NCBI RefSeq assembly: GCF_964355755.1
Contig: NC_092670.1
Coordinates: 30,553,795-30,617,794 of the forward strand
Length of the DNA stretch: 64,000 bases
Direction: 5' to 3'
DNA from: Antedon mediterranea
Taxonomy: Eukaryota; Echinodermata; Crinoidea; Comatulida; Antedonidae
In this document: in pieces, positions 32,096 through 44,300 of the stretch
How the letters are laid out: every line of letters begins with the position of its first letter
Position numbering within the stretch: position 1 is the first letter of the stretch
Translations under genes and position numbers: made by a program
The notes under the pieces: model-generated
Seen by the model: only the letters and a program-made list of their open reading frames with translations
Told to the model about the DNA's origin: nothing
Databases searched by the model: none

Positions 32096-32636
32096 AATGA
32101 CACGCCATTGTCGACATTGACACGACCAGCGCTTTCAAAGGAAAATTAAAGGCCATTAAAAAAATTGTCGAAAAATATAAAAAAAGAGGTTTTCAAGAAA
32201 GTAAGAGAAAGTTGGAAAATAGAAGACGAGTTAATGTTGGAACTGGAAAGGTTCACGTGCCTGTTATATGGATCCCCATTGAAAGCAAGGAGTACCGATG
32301 AACTTAGATTTGACTAAGTTCATAGGTTGAGACGGAAAAATCTGTGTTAACAAAATTGATTTGGCTAAAATGTAACCGTCACGTCATAATACGAAGCACG
32401 AACTATCAAGTCAGGATCTGAAAGCTCGCACTAACACCGATTTACGAGCTAACGAAACCTCAAGACAATAACGGATGGTGCATTGACGATAACGATTTGC
32501 TGGGGCCTCGTGGTGTGAAGGCGAGATTCGTCCAACTGAAGTGATCGATGACATTCCCGAGAACGATTCCTTTAACTCGAATGATGAGAGCAGTGACGAA
32601 TCAGATAGTGAGAGCGAAGAAGACAATTATTACTGA
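32096..32636 (+). other. Possible remnants of an unknown coding sequence
   Basis: From about 32112 one frame reads about 60 codons without a stop (DIDTTSAFKGKLKAIKKIVE and on to VPVIWIPIESKEYR). Near 32500-32636 another frame encodes CEGEIRPTEVIDDIPEND and an acidic Ser/Asp tail ending in NYY. Neither has a clear start. They could be parts of a decayed transposase or host gene; I do not recognise them. Confidence 0.3.
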
Positions 32637-32704
32637 AAAAAAGTAGGCCGAATAAATTTGTTTCTATTTAGTTTTTTTATTGCTGGTCCGCCAGATAGTC
32701 TGAT

Positions 32705-32744
32705 CATGGACCTATACATTAATTAATTAATTTATAGGTCCATG
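32705..32744. repeat. 12-bp perfect inverted repeat, hairpin
   Basis: CATGGACCTATA (32705-32716), a 16-nt loop of ATTA units, then TATAGGTCCATG (32733-32744). It could be a small fold-back element. Confidence 0.9.
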
Positions 32745-33565
32745 GTCTGATGACTTTTCCGCGCCTCGGCTGCTTTGTTTATATCTCGGATTGCTTTTTT
32801 CTAGTCCTGTCTGTTTTCTACTTTTCTCCGAATCGTTTCTATATCTTTATGCTATTTATCCTAGGGGCTAGTGCAGAGGTCGTTCGATAGAGTAACCGGT
32901 GTGGATCGTGGTCGTCCTCTCATGGTTAAGTAAACATATTATTAAAAATGATTTATCAGAAAAAAGTAAAAATTGTATGTTTGGTATATTTTAGTATGAT
33001 TGAACAGTGGCTTATTACGCTTCACAGACCGGGCAAACAGCTTGCATACTTGTACATCTACAATTCGCAAAATGTACATACTAATAATTATTTTCGGGGA
33101 AAACATCATAAATATATAGAGTAAACTAGTAATGCCTTCTGGTGTACAACACATTCGATTCCTCCTCTAAATTGTATTTCTGAATGAATGAATAACAATT
33201 ACAGAAAACTTGCGGTGACAAGTTTGGGCGTATCAATACTTATACTATCACACTGTATGGAAGGCCAGTCTCCTGTTGTTCCTTTATATTTATTTGACTT
33301 ATTTATTATCAAAATGACTTGTTGTGATGTGATACATAATAGTACAATTAATTTAATACAGATAATGAAAACCATATTCGTACATTTAAAATTCACTTTT
33401 TAATACGAACGCTAATGTCGACAATGTCGTGTCATTCACTTTGGCCTGGTGACGTCATTTCTCGATGTCAACAAACGATAGGTATATTCAGAGCGTCATT
33501 CTGACGATGGAGCACCATTTATGCCTTTATAGACTTCCGAAATAGAAATAGTATTACGGTAACCG

Positions 33566-34010
33566 GTTCACTGGACCAAATTTGGCACCGGTGAAGCACA
33601 GTGATATAAAATAGAAATAAGTCATTTTAATTATGTTCGTATGTTAATACAAGTGGACCCAATTTGGCGCCATTGGAGCACAGTGATATAAATTAGAAAT
33701 AAGTCACTAAGTTTCATTATTTGTTCGTATGTTAATACACTGTGCTCGAGTGGACCTACTTTGACACCAGTGGAGCACAGTGATATAAACTATAATTAAG
33801 TCACTGAGTTTTAATATCTTTTCGTATGTGAATACACTATGATTAATTGGACCTAAGTTTGGCGCCAGTGGAGCACAGTGGTTTAAAATAAAAATAAGTC
33901 ACTGAATTTTAATATCTTTTCGTATGTTTCAATACATTTTCGTATATTAATACACAATGCTGCTCCAGTGGACCCAATTTGGCACCAGTGGTGGAGCACA
34001 GCTAAATATT
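33566..34010 (+). repeat. Tandem array, about five units of 82-120 bp
   Basis: Units begin at about 33571, 33653, 33750, 33848 and 33968 with GTGGACCnAATTTGGCACC, then AGTGGAGCACAGTGATATAA, aagtcactgag and a ttcgtatgttaatacac block. Unit length varies and copies differ by 10-20 percent. A single partial motif recurs near 34350. Confidence 0.85.
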
Positions 34011-34019
34011 CACATACAA

Positions 34020-36277
34020 AAACATCGAGACAAAATACTTCTCAAACTTGGTATATATTTTCAATATCGTTTACTCCTTCCACAATGCTAAAGAAAAATT
34101 AGTTTCAGGCAACATCGGTGATTTTAATAACTTGCGTTTGTCTAAAGTAAATACTTATGAAAGAACATACAATTCCAAACATTTTTCAAAACTCTAATTA
34201 GTAATAATGATTTTGACACCAACACAATTAATGGTTTAGGAAATCGATTTTCTTTCCTGTAATTTGAGAAACCAAGAAATATATTTGAATTCGAGAAGTA
34301 CTTTTTTAATTCAAAAGAAATTTTAATATATTTTCGTGTGTTAATAACCTGTGCTCCAGTTGATCATACACATAGTAATTTTCGTTCGTTTAAAATGTAT
34401 ATTTATGATAGAACATACAATTCGAACACATTTTTTTAATTTTAAATTGTTATCGTCATAAAATAATTGCCATACACATTTGAAATGTGGTAATACGCAT
34501 TCAATATGTTACGACATCATTAACATTTTTTAACATATGCTAAATCGCTAAAGTTTAAAAAATGTGGGAAAGCGATATATAATAATAGTTACGGTATAAC
34601 AGCAATGTGCGAGTAATAAAATGTCACTCTACATGGTCGACCGCAAGTAAAATACCATACATATATGATGACGTAATAGTAGATGAAGTGCTGGATTGGA
34701 GATCTATATCCTTTCAATTCATGTTCTATTCCTCATAAGTGTAGAAGCTAGGCTAGTTTACCAAATAAAGGTTTCGTTGCACAATAAAAATGCATTTACA
34801 AATAATAAAAATATCTTAGTTGACAAATAAAATACAATATACGTACCAGGTATTGCTCTGTGCGCGAGCACTTCGAACTCAAGTGGTATTTAGGAACACA
34901 TCCAGAAGATAAATCTATATATATAAAAGGCAAACACAAAAAGTTTGTCCGTTATGCACGTCGCGGTACAACATTTGATAGATCTGAATTCTGTACTCAA
35001 CACCAATCTTGCAAAGTGCTTATTAAATAATTTGTTAAAAATACCACCTCTGAATCAAAAGGCTATCAAATAAGAAATTTCCAGAGGGCGTCATGTCATT
35101 GAAGATTAAAAGCTGAAAAACCAAAGATTGTATAGCTAATTAAGCTTGTTTTCCTGTCGATCATTGAGTTGCGTTAAGATGCATTGAGTTGCGATAACGA
35201 TGATCGAGCCGGACCGCTAACATTGTTACGCTATTGTTAATAGTTTCTTGGTTCTCTCGAGCGTTGCTGGGACACGCGGACGTAAAGTATTACAAAACCA
35301 AAGACGGCCATGCGCAGTCGGGCCCGCATGAAAATTAAAAATGATACGGGTGTTTGATGCTTCAACCCAGCCTTGAAAATTCTTTCGCTGATATCTTAAT
35401 CTAGGCTTATAGTTGTTATTAATCACTATATTACGTTTTATTCCACGTAGTGTTCCTCTCTGTTACGCCGTGATTGTGATCGACCGAGATCAGTGTTCCG
35501 CACTGTCACTCTAGGCCTAAGTATTCTTAAAGAGTTAACTATTGTGCTTACTTCAAATAATTTCTAGCATTATATTAGTGTACGATCATTATAATTATTA
35601 CGTTTCATTCTACTTTGTTCAGTGTTCCTCTCTCCTGTTACGCCGCCCTGATTGTGAACGACCGAGTCCAGTGTTATACATTTTATTCATTGTAAGTACT
35701 CTTATACAGTTAACTACTGTGCAGCTCAGTATATATCATGTCATTACTATTTATTAGGCTGGATACTGTAAGACAATCATCAATAAAACTTTCAATTTAA
35801 ATTTCTTTACAGTAAAGACGTCTTTAAAAAAATCCATATAGGCCTATAGGCCTAAATTGATAACTTCTCTCGATTGTTTTCTCAGTTGAACTCTGTACTT
35901 ATTGGTTATACCCACTGGTACTGCTGCTAGTAAACTATAAAATCTGTGATAAGGACATGAATGATACATGTTTGATATATAGCCTACATTAAAAATCAAT
36001 TAAAAATTACAAGTTTTGCGATTTCATCTGTCGGATAGATAAGTGCAGGATTGACAACTGTGGTAAAAAGTTATACTTTTCGGAGAAAGGTTGAATGAAG
36101 CGTTTTATGAATGAGGGTTAACAAACATGTGTATACAGTACTATAAGTTTTAATCAAATTAACCCTAAAATATGCGTAAAATTGAATTGAATATTTTCAG
36201 ATAATCTTAGTCAGAGTCGTCACAACTGCCAAAGTGTGCATTAAGTCAAGTAACTTCATTATCTAGCTAGGCAGATT
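34020..36277. other. Intergenic DNA, no supported gene
   Basis: AT-rich sequence with AGGCCTA patches. The only clear structure is a 172-bp tandem duplication at 35434-35775 followed by an AATAAA signal (~35784), which might mark a non-coding transcript. ORFs are short and unremarkable. Confidence 0.5.
35434..35775 (+). repeat. Tandem duplication, period about 172 bp
   Basis: gtgttcctctct..gttacgccg..tgattgtg..cgaccgag..cagtgtt from 35450 recurs from 35622, and agttaactattgtgc from about 35534 recurs as agttaactactgtgc about 172 bp later. The copies are diverged. Confidence 0.75.
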
Positions 36278-37293
36278 TTAGAGGCCTACTCTTCTTCCGA
36301 GACAGGTTGCAACGTTAAACCAGTATCCTAAAGTTTTTGAGTTTTTATAACCGTTAGGAACTCCGTTGTGGATACGTGCAAAGTCCTCGCATGTGGGATC
36401 GTGACCAATACGGCTGCTTATTGCATACCAAGCCATGTACCCTTGAACACATCTCTCACTACAATCAAACGTCTCTGTACATTTTTTCCAATCTGAAAAA
36501 AAGCCTCGATACATTCAAATGGGAGAAAAAAAAGGTTATCGATCATAAAAAGATGTGACGGTGGGCTCTGTGTTTTTTTTTCTTTTTTCTTTTTCGTGGT
36601 ACATGGCTTTCGTGGTACAAGGTTTTCGCACTATTGCTATTGTGTCTTATGTTGTTAATTAGGTCTCAAGAGTCCTTCACCCAAGATTTGGGTACCCACA
36701 ATTGGGGCTCACTTTTATGTCGGTTGTTCACATAATTTACGCACAAAATGGATTATCTGTATGCAAAACTTTACCGTAGTTTAGGCCTAATCAAATAGTA
36801 ATAATAACATTATTAAAACAGTTTTTAAAATCTCCTTGATGAGAATAATTATAGGCCTATTTATATAATATTTTTACGCATAACGGATTACTTTTATATC
36901 CTATCCCAAACAAAATTTAGTAAATATTTACGTGGAGTATTGGAGAAAAAATTGTAACAATTATCATACGTCAAAACAATCAAAGTCTATACTTTGATAC
37001 AAACAAGCCTGATCCAATGAGTAGGCCTACGTCCATACTTTGCATTTCATTTCGTATTGTATTTGATCCAAAAAAAAGAAAAGAAAACACCCCTCTATAC
37101 TAAGTTATAAAAAAAACAGACTTACCTCCGTCTAGGTCCTTTCCCATCAGTTTAGCATCGTGATAATGTGGTTCCTTAATTTGGTAAGGGCCACAAGAAA
37201 ACGAAACGACATCCATACGGAAAACTGGATTGGGCATTTTACAGTTTGATTCCACTTGACAAATACACTGCATACAGTTATTGGGAACTGTTC
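36278..37293 (-). CDS. Invertebrate-type (i-type) lysozyme, two exons, 5' end missing
   Basis: I assembled this from two minus-strand exons. Exon 37293-37126 starts after a TAG acceptor and ends at a GTAAGT donor. Exon 36492-36278 starts after a strong acceptor (gctttttttcag) and ends at TAA. Both junctions are phase 1 and join in frame (..KDLDG / DWKKC..). Family marks: CMQCICQVESNCKMPN with the catalytic Glu, FRMDVVSFSCGPYQIKEP with the catalytic Asp, then CSERCVQGYMAWYA, PTCEDFARIHNGVPNG and TLGYWFNVATCL, with many paired Cys. i-type lysozymes hydrolyse bacterial peptidoglycan and some act as isopeptidases. The signal-peptide exon should lie at higher coordinates and was not found; LINE B may sit in that intron. 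Both catalytic residues are present. Confidence 0.9.
36493..37125 (-). other. Lysozyme intron (633 bp)
   Basis: The intron starts GTAAGTCTG on minus at 37125 and ends in a T-rich tract with CAG at 36493. It holds no ORF; AGGCCTA motifs are scattered. Confidence 0.85.
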
Positions 37294-37313
37294 CTACATA
37301 AAAGGTATAACTC

Positions 37314-37453
37314 TAAAGCTCTCTCTACATTACCAAACTAGTTTGCCTAAAAAGTGTAATTTGCTCAAAAATGGTAGTGATATGTTTACATATGGTAGTG
37401 GTATGACATCACATTTTTGTCACATAAAGTTTGGTAGTGTAGACAGGGCTTTA
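37314..37453. mobile_element. 140-bp MITE with about 25-bp terminal inverted repeats
   Basis: It begins TAAAGCTCTCTCTACATTAC, continuing CAAACT; the reverse complement of its end reads TAAAGCCCTGTCTACACTAC, continuing CAAACT. The TA at each end could be a TA target duplication, as in Tc1/mariner-type MITEs. A diverged relative lies at 24661-24775 inside the Polinton. Confidence 0.8.
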
Positions 37454-37552
37454 TGATACCTGTAATATTAAATAATAATTCAACAAACGCTTTTCTACAA
37501 CTTTAGAAAAACAGAACTAGCGCGCATATGTTGTTGAAGCACGTGCTTGTTA

Positions 37553-37735
37553 ATCTATATATAAATTTACATAAGGGCAAAATTCGGTAAATCGTGCCTT
37601 ACTTTTACAATTTTTACTCGATGGTATATAAAGTTGGTTCGTACTTTCGGTACTGATTTTAACCACCTGATGTAACCCTGTTTACTAATTAAATTAAGTT
37701 AGATTAATTAGTTATTGACGATTAAAACGAATTTA
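37553..37735 (-). repeat. Second copy of the pPolB intron-like repeat
   Basis: Reverse complement of the body of 12859-13037, about 88-90 percent identical by eye, sharing ttggttcgtactttcggtac, gattttaaccacctgatgta and ataagggcaaaattcggtaa blocks. Flanks are unrelated to pPolB exons, so the repeat moves on its own. Confidence 0.85.
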
Positions 37736-38234
37736 GGTTCAACGATTTGCCCCAAATAGGGGTGTTTTCCGATCGTGGTATACACTGTCTAATGGATGTC
37801 CATCTTGAAAAATACCCGCCACAAAAATGCGAGGAGGCTTCGCATTTTCCTATCTCCTCCTACGATAATTGTTTTTAATAGATGAAAACCGGTTGAACAG
37901 CTCGAGTACAGTATCATAATGTTGAAGACAGGCCGATTTTCTTTAAAAAATACTATTTTGATAGATTTAATATACGTTTATGCAAATGTATTGATTTGAA
38001 ATGAATGGAACATTCCAATCTCTGTTCCACAAGTGTCTATTCCCTCAGGCGTCGTAAAGGCAAGTACTGTATACTCATAACAGAAATTTGATCCATTTTT
38101 TTTTCAATCTGTGCTGCAGAGGTTGGATATAGATTTTTTTAAACGGATAATGAGCTAGCGTTTTCAGTCGCCGTATATTATGTACAAATCTTTATTATTG
38201 CAGTTAAACCACCCAAAGATAAATGGTTTCGTGT

Positions 38235-38396
38235 TAGTCTGGGCTCCAGACGGAGTTTTGTAAAAATATAAATATTTTTGCACATATGGCGTTTCATACG
38301 TGTATTACTTGAGTGTATTTTCAGACAAAAATCGCGGTCGAAATAAAAACAAATAAATAAAAAAAAGACAATAAATACAGACTTGGGGCAAGTCTA
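38235..38396 (-). mobile_element. 162-bp MITE, internally deleted relative of 25798-26710
   Basis: In reverse orientation it has the same two ends as the 913-bp element (TAGTCTGGGCTCCAGACGGA and gggcaagtcta). The flanks ggtttcgtgt and ggtttcttgt (38225-38234, 38397-38406) form a 10-bp duplication with one mismatch. Confidence 0.8.
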
Positions 38397-41015
38397 GGTT
38401 TCTTGTGTGTTCGCGGTGATCGTACTTTGGAATCGAATAAGTCTAAAGGCGGTGGAATATGTTGTTATATAAATGATAGATGGTGCTCAAATATTACAGT
38501 TATTGACAAAGTCTGCACTGCAGATTACGAATTGCTGTCACTGACACTTAGGCCTTTTTATTTGCCAAGAGAATTTTGTTGCATTGAAGTTATTGTTGTT
38601 TATGTGCCAGGATGCATTTCAATTGCTGCGGATACTATAGCTGAGCACACACATAGACTCCAAGCTCGCTCTCCTGAGAGCCCTGTCCTAATTCTAGGAG
38701 ATCTGAATCAGTGTAAACTTAACTGTGTCTTACCTAATTTTAAACAGTATGTCTCATGTGCGACAGGAGGAGGAAATACACTTGATTGTTACTATTGTAA
38801 TATACCGCGGGCTTATAAATCGTTCAAGTTATCTGGAATCGGTGCGTCGGATCACCAAGTTATACAGCTATTGCCAAGTTATAAACAAAAATTGAAGTCA
38901 AGTAAGGTGGACACCAAATCGATTAAATTATGGTACCCCGAACATCTTGAAAAGCTTAAGGGCTGCCTAGAGGCTACAGAATGGAGTGTCCTGATTAAAA
39001 ACACTAGTGATATCCATGAACTAACTGAAACTGTGTCGTCATATATCTCTTTTTGTGAGGAATTAACAATCCCTCGTAAGCAGGTGAAATTGTACCCAAA
39101 TGACAAGCCCTGGTTAGATCATAATGTTAAGGTGGCCTTAAAAGCCAAATCACTTGCATTTAAGAATAATGACCATGCTGGCCTTAAGTTAGCTAAATCA
39201 AACTTGAAATATTGTATAAAAAAAGCTAAACAGAAATTCAAGGAAAAAATTGAGAACAATTTCGCAGAGAATAAATCCAAGGAGACTTGGAATGATGTTA
39301 AATCACTAACTGGGTGTAAAAATAAAACTTCCTTTGAAATGCTCACAGGTTTCAATGATGAAAAATTGGCACGATCGTTAAATGAATTTTATTGTAGATT
39401 TGACACTAATAATTTTGAGGAAGTGACCCTCACTTTTTGTAATAATTTAGATACCGGAAGTAATCCTGTTAACATCTCAGTCGAAGATGTTACACAGCTC
39501 TTTCGTAAAATTAAAATTAGGAAAGCAGCTGGTCCCGATGGACTAGCAGGTATTTTAATTAGAGAATGTGCAACTCAAATATCCCCCATTTTTCAACATA
39601 TTTTTCAGCTAACACTAAAATCAGGTGTTATTCCCTCCATTTGGAAACATTCATTAATTGTCCCCGTTCCTAAATTGTCTACTGTAAACAACTTGAATGA
39701 TTACCGACCAATCGCCTTGACCTCTCTGATCATTAAGTGTTTAGAGAGATTCATTGTAAATTTAATTAAGCCTATTGTAGAACCAAAACTTGTTGCCATG
39801 CAGTTCGCATACAGGGCGCATCGTGGTGTGGAGGATGCTACAGCAACCCTTGTCCACTATATCAAAAAGCATCTTGAAACCTCTAACTCTTCTTTTTATC
39901 GACTTTTCCTCTGCTTTCAACACCTTGCAAAGTCACGTATTTCTTCCTAAACTTCTTAATTTTGGTATTAACCCATATCTTATTCTTTGGATCCGAAATT
40001 TTCTCCACCTTAGATCCCAACAGGTTATTGTAAATAAAACATCTTCTCCTATCATCTTTAATAGCACTGGTTCTCCACAGGGGTGTGTCCTTTCCCCCAT
40101 GCTGTACATTCTCTACACTGACGATTGTCGTGCCCTGTATGATAACTGCATGGCAATCAAATACGCTGATGACACTGTTCTTGTTAGTCTTATAAATAAT
40201 AACCAATCTGTTAATAATTACTATAATGCTGTAAACCATTTCACTAATTGGTGTAAAGACCATTACCTTAAAATTAATTTAAACAAAACATGTGAATTGA
40301 TATTTGATTTTAGGACAAAAAAGAGGTCAGTTCATGAGCCCCTTAATATAGGAAATGAGTTAATTAAAGTTGTCCCAGAGTATAAATATCTTGGAACTAT
40401 AATAGACGAAAAAGCTGGACTGGTGTAATAGCATTAAAAAACTCTATAAAAAAGGACAACAACGGCTATATCTGTTAAGACAACTTAGGAAATTTAATGT
40501 TAGTAAACAAATTCTTATACTGTTCTACCAGTCAACCATACTTAGTGTTATATCTTTTTGTAGAATTATCTGGGTGGCTTGTTTATATGAAAAAGATAAG
40601 GAACTATTAAATAAAATTACCAGAACGGCTGGGCTGGTCATTGGAGTTGATGTATCCGTTCTTAATTTCAACTACGATGCAGGTGTTCTCTCCTTGGTAA
40701 AACGTATACTCTCCCAAACAGACCACCCGCTCCATAAGGAATACATTTTTCTTCCATCAAATATTCGCATCCGTCTGCCTCGAAGCCGTACTAAACGCTA
40801 CAATAAATCATTTGTCCCACAGTCTATTGTCACCTATAACAAACTTGTCCAGCGCTAACTCATGGAGAGAACACCTGGATCGTAGACTTTTTGATATTTT
40901 TATTGTGATTTTCTATATTGACTGTTTTCTGCATGTACGTATATTGTTATTATCTCTGCAGTGTATATAAGAGGAATTTCTAATGTATTTTTATATTGGA
41001 CCAAATAAAGAATAA
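38397..41015 (+). mobile_element. LINE B (Rex1/CR1-like), 5'-truncated
   Basis: One frame (38403-39950) begins partway through an APE-type endonuclease (SKGGGICCYIN, ILGDLNQC, GNTLDC, GASDHQVI). Reverse transcriptase follows with KAAGPDGL, NDYRPIALTSLIIKCLERF, then after a frameshift near 39892 SPQGCVLSPMLYILYTDDC and IKYADDTVLV. A second frameshift near 40415 leads to the C-terminal QQRLYLLRQLRKF domain, ending at 40858. A 3' UTR with AATAAAGAATAATAA ends near 41015. LINE sequence may continue left of the MITE at 38235. The copy is inactive. Confidence 0.9.
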
Positions 41016-41380
41016 TAATTCCACCATGTCTGATAACCTAACAGGTACTGTAGATGGTAAATAGAAATTCATTCATTATATGTAATATTAAAGTATTCAC
41101 TATATTATTTTATTTGAGATGTAGAGGTTCGTTAATCCCATCAATTAATATTTGATAAATAGTCTACAGTAGCTACATTTAGCCTAATTTAAAACCTATA
41201 CGTTTACATTCATTTCTTTTAAACCACTGTTCTTAGTGACTCTTTCCAGAGCATTGGAATTGCAAGGAGCTCAATTCTCCACCTTTTTTGGGAGACATAT
41301 GTCTGTACTCCACGAGGCAATGGGAATTCTTTCCCAATCTTCACTTACCAATTCCACCATACGGAGGATTTTTATGCATG

Positions 41381-44300
41381 TTAAATGCAGTGAGTATTTC
41401 TTTCATTCACGGTTATTGTAAGAGGGGTTGTTGTAGTTCCTGCGTTTTCTGTTGACCTTTCTTTAGGCTCCATGTCAGCTACAACACCACTCTTTGCACT
41501 ACCCCCAAGGAATGTTAAAATAACTGGGAGGAAAAACATACTATGAAGTAAACCAAAAACGATAACTAAAAACAAAGTCTTGAAAAACGTACGGAATATG
41601 TAACCATTGGACATTGAAAGCACAGATATTCCAAACAAAGTGGACAGAGCTCCTTGGAGAATCGGCATGCCCAATGTAAATAGAGTTTTAATGATTCGGG
41701 CATTTTTCGAAACACCATCTGAAACTGTGAACGTGTAAGCAATATGGGCTGAAAAATCAACACTAAACCCAATGCATAGAATGATATTAATCATAGAGAT
41801 TGAGTCCAAGTTGACACCCCAGTGGCTCATAAACCCAACTACCCCTGCCTCTATAGATAGGATACACAACACTACCCACACAGAACAAATCGGTTGAGGG
41901 ATGAAGATCAAAGATACCAGCATCATTGAAGCTAGAGCAATACCAAGATTTTGAAGTGTGTTTGGTAAGACTGCTGTGTACTGATCGAAGAAAATAAAGG
42001 CTGGGTGATATACTGTGATGTCGTACTTTGATTGGTCGGCCTTGTCACGCATATCAGACATCATATCTCGTTCCCTATTCGATGTATTGATGTCTTTAGT
42101 TATTACTAGGCATCTTGATGCGATGATAACCCCATTTTCTCCAAACGTGACGTCTAAAGAAAAATGTTCGAATGCAGGATTTGCAAGGAATTCGTACCTT
42201 AAAACGTGTAATAGTACATCAGTGTCGCTATCGTTAGATATGTCTCGAACATTAAGGTATCTGATGAAACTTCTCAGCCAGCAATCCGTCATGTCTTTTC
42301 CGTATGCATATTCTGAGTTCTCAAAAACTTCGAGTGTACTCAAAAGGTCATCGTTAACAACAGGTTTCAAACAATTCAGTTCTTCTGGAAATAAAACAAA
42401 CACAACTGGTCCATACATTTTAAAATATTGTTCTTCTACGTCATAAAATGGTTTCACGTAAGAGTCATCCAATGCCAGATTTTGTAGTTGTAAGCCCTGC
42501 TGAAGATGTATTATTCCCCATATTGACATTCCAATGTATGCGATATAGATGATAATCACAGCAGCCTTAGTAACTGAATGAGTGATGAATGGACCGAAGA
42601 AATCTCTGAAGAAAACCATGACGACATGAGGAGATTCTTCTCTTGTATTGCCACTTCTTTTCCGAGATGGACCTCCAGAGCAACATATTGCATAACACTT
42701 GTTCGGAGAGTCATCCTCTGGTTTAACCCTTAAACACGTACCATAATGTCGATTTGCTCTTTCTCGTTTCCCGCTAATTGCCATACATGCTGCAAAGAAT
42801 GTCACCTGGTATAAGTAATCAAATACAACGGCAAGACCTGTGTACGCGCAGAAAATGCGCACGGATGGAAATACCGCTAAAACGCCGACACCAAATGCAA
42901 GAGCGTCTGTGACACTAGTAATGGTTATGGATAGAGCGGCCTCAGACATGGCTTCCCCCATACGTTCTTCAACTTTCCCCCTAATATTCGTCTTTCTCCA
43001 TGATGCTAGCATGATAAACATATCATCCACACCAATACCTATAAATATAAATACCAGTTTAAACGAATAGTATGGCTTATTGTATATGATATGTGCACTT
43101 TCAATGAGAATAGGTTTAATTTTACTGTATTTAGAATAACTTCCTGTAACACCTATGTTGACTACGGGAATTAAACAGGATGCTGAACTCACCTTGCCAA
43201 GATACAACCTTAATCTTAGAATTGCCTGTGTGCGACAAATTCATACTATAGTTGCGGATACGTACAACTTTCTCGGTTTATGTTTAGGGGTGTTGGACTG
43301 ATCGTGTCACAACCAAACATAAACCTTTAACATAATAGAGCTTATAGTATTCTGTTGTTAGTATTTTTTATTAGGGAGCTTTCAATTTGCGTATACCGAC
43401 AACACTGTTAATTTATTGTGCGCATGTGGAGATATTGTAACATGTGTCCTCGCTCTCCACATCGACGCACGCATGTTTAGGTATAAATGACGACCAACAA
43501 CACATCGATTGACCTGACCTACATTGGTCGACGGTTGTCGGAAATCGAAAGCTTCTTTATTTCGGCCACTCAATGCAGAATTCTCTGAAATTATGGCAAA
43601 CCAACAAGGACAATAACTATTGTTTTTGGCCACTATAAATCTTGTAAATGTACTGTGTGATTTCTAGAAATCTATGGCATTGAAGATATTAAATAAAAAA
43701 TGCAATTTACTTACTTAGAATGAGAATTGGCGTGGTGGCAACAATATCAATGAACGGCACTCTGCAATACATGAGGAAACCAAACGCCGATACTACTGCA
43801 AAGCCCGCAGACACAACACCCATCAATGCCAACCATGGTTTGTTCTGAACGTTATCAAGACGAATGCTGGACCAGATTGCAAAGTTTATAATAATCGTAA
43901 AAGTAATTGTAAATGAAGTAAATACCGAATCGCTGGCGTGTTCCAGTTCAAGTTCGAGAGAACGCGATGTGTATCGGTAAACTACAACCAAGTTTTCATC
44001 ATAATTCTCTATAATTTCCAGAAATGCATCTTCCCATTTGTCGGCAGTTATATCATCTCTCCGGAGGTAAAAGTTTAACTGGATTGCGGCGGCTGTGCTA
44101 ATGACATCTGTGTTGACTTTAAGCTCAACACCACCTAATGAGCTACCAATAAACACATCTTCATATACGGGATAAGTAACATTTTTCTCTCCTTTCATAG
44201 AAGAACCTTTAGGAAAGGTGTAAACAAAGCCATCCGTTTGACATTCTCTTAACCACTGCAGACATATATCTTCAAACTTTACCACACCATTCGAGTCGGT

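Noticed and set aside
33566-34010. CRISPR-like array
   Set aside because: The units are contiguous and diverged without spacers and the DNA is animal; it is an ordinary tandem repeat.
34912-34940. Possible Helitron 5' end (TCTATATATATAAAAGGC-like)
   Set aside because: No 3' hairpin with a CTRR end was found downstream, and the TA-rich start is not specific.
37820-37860. Candidate lysozyme signal-peptide exon on minus (MRSLLAFLWR...)
   Set aside because: No donor gives the required phase 1 and the frame ends soon after; likely chance.
42015-42446. 143-codon plus-strand ORF
   Set aside because: Antisense shadow of the Patched-like exon, which has clear family motifs.
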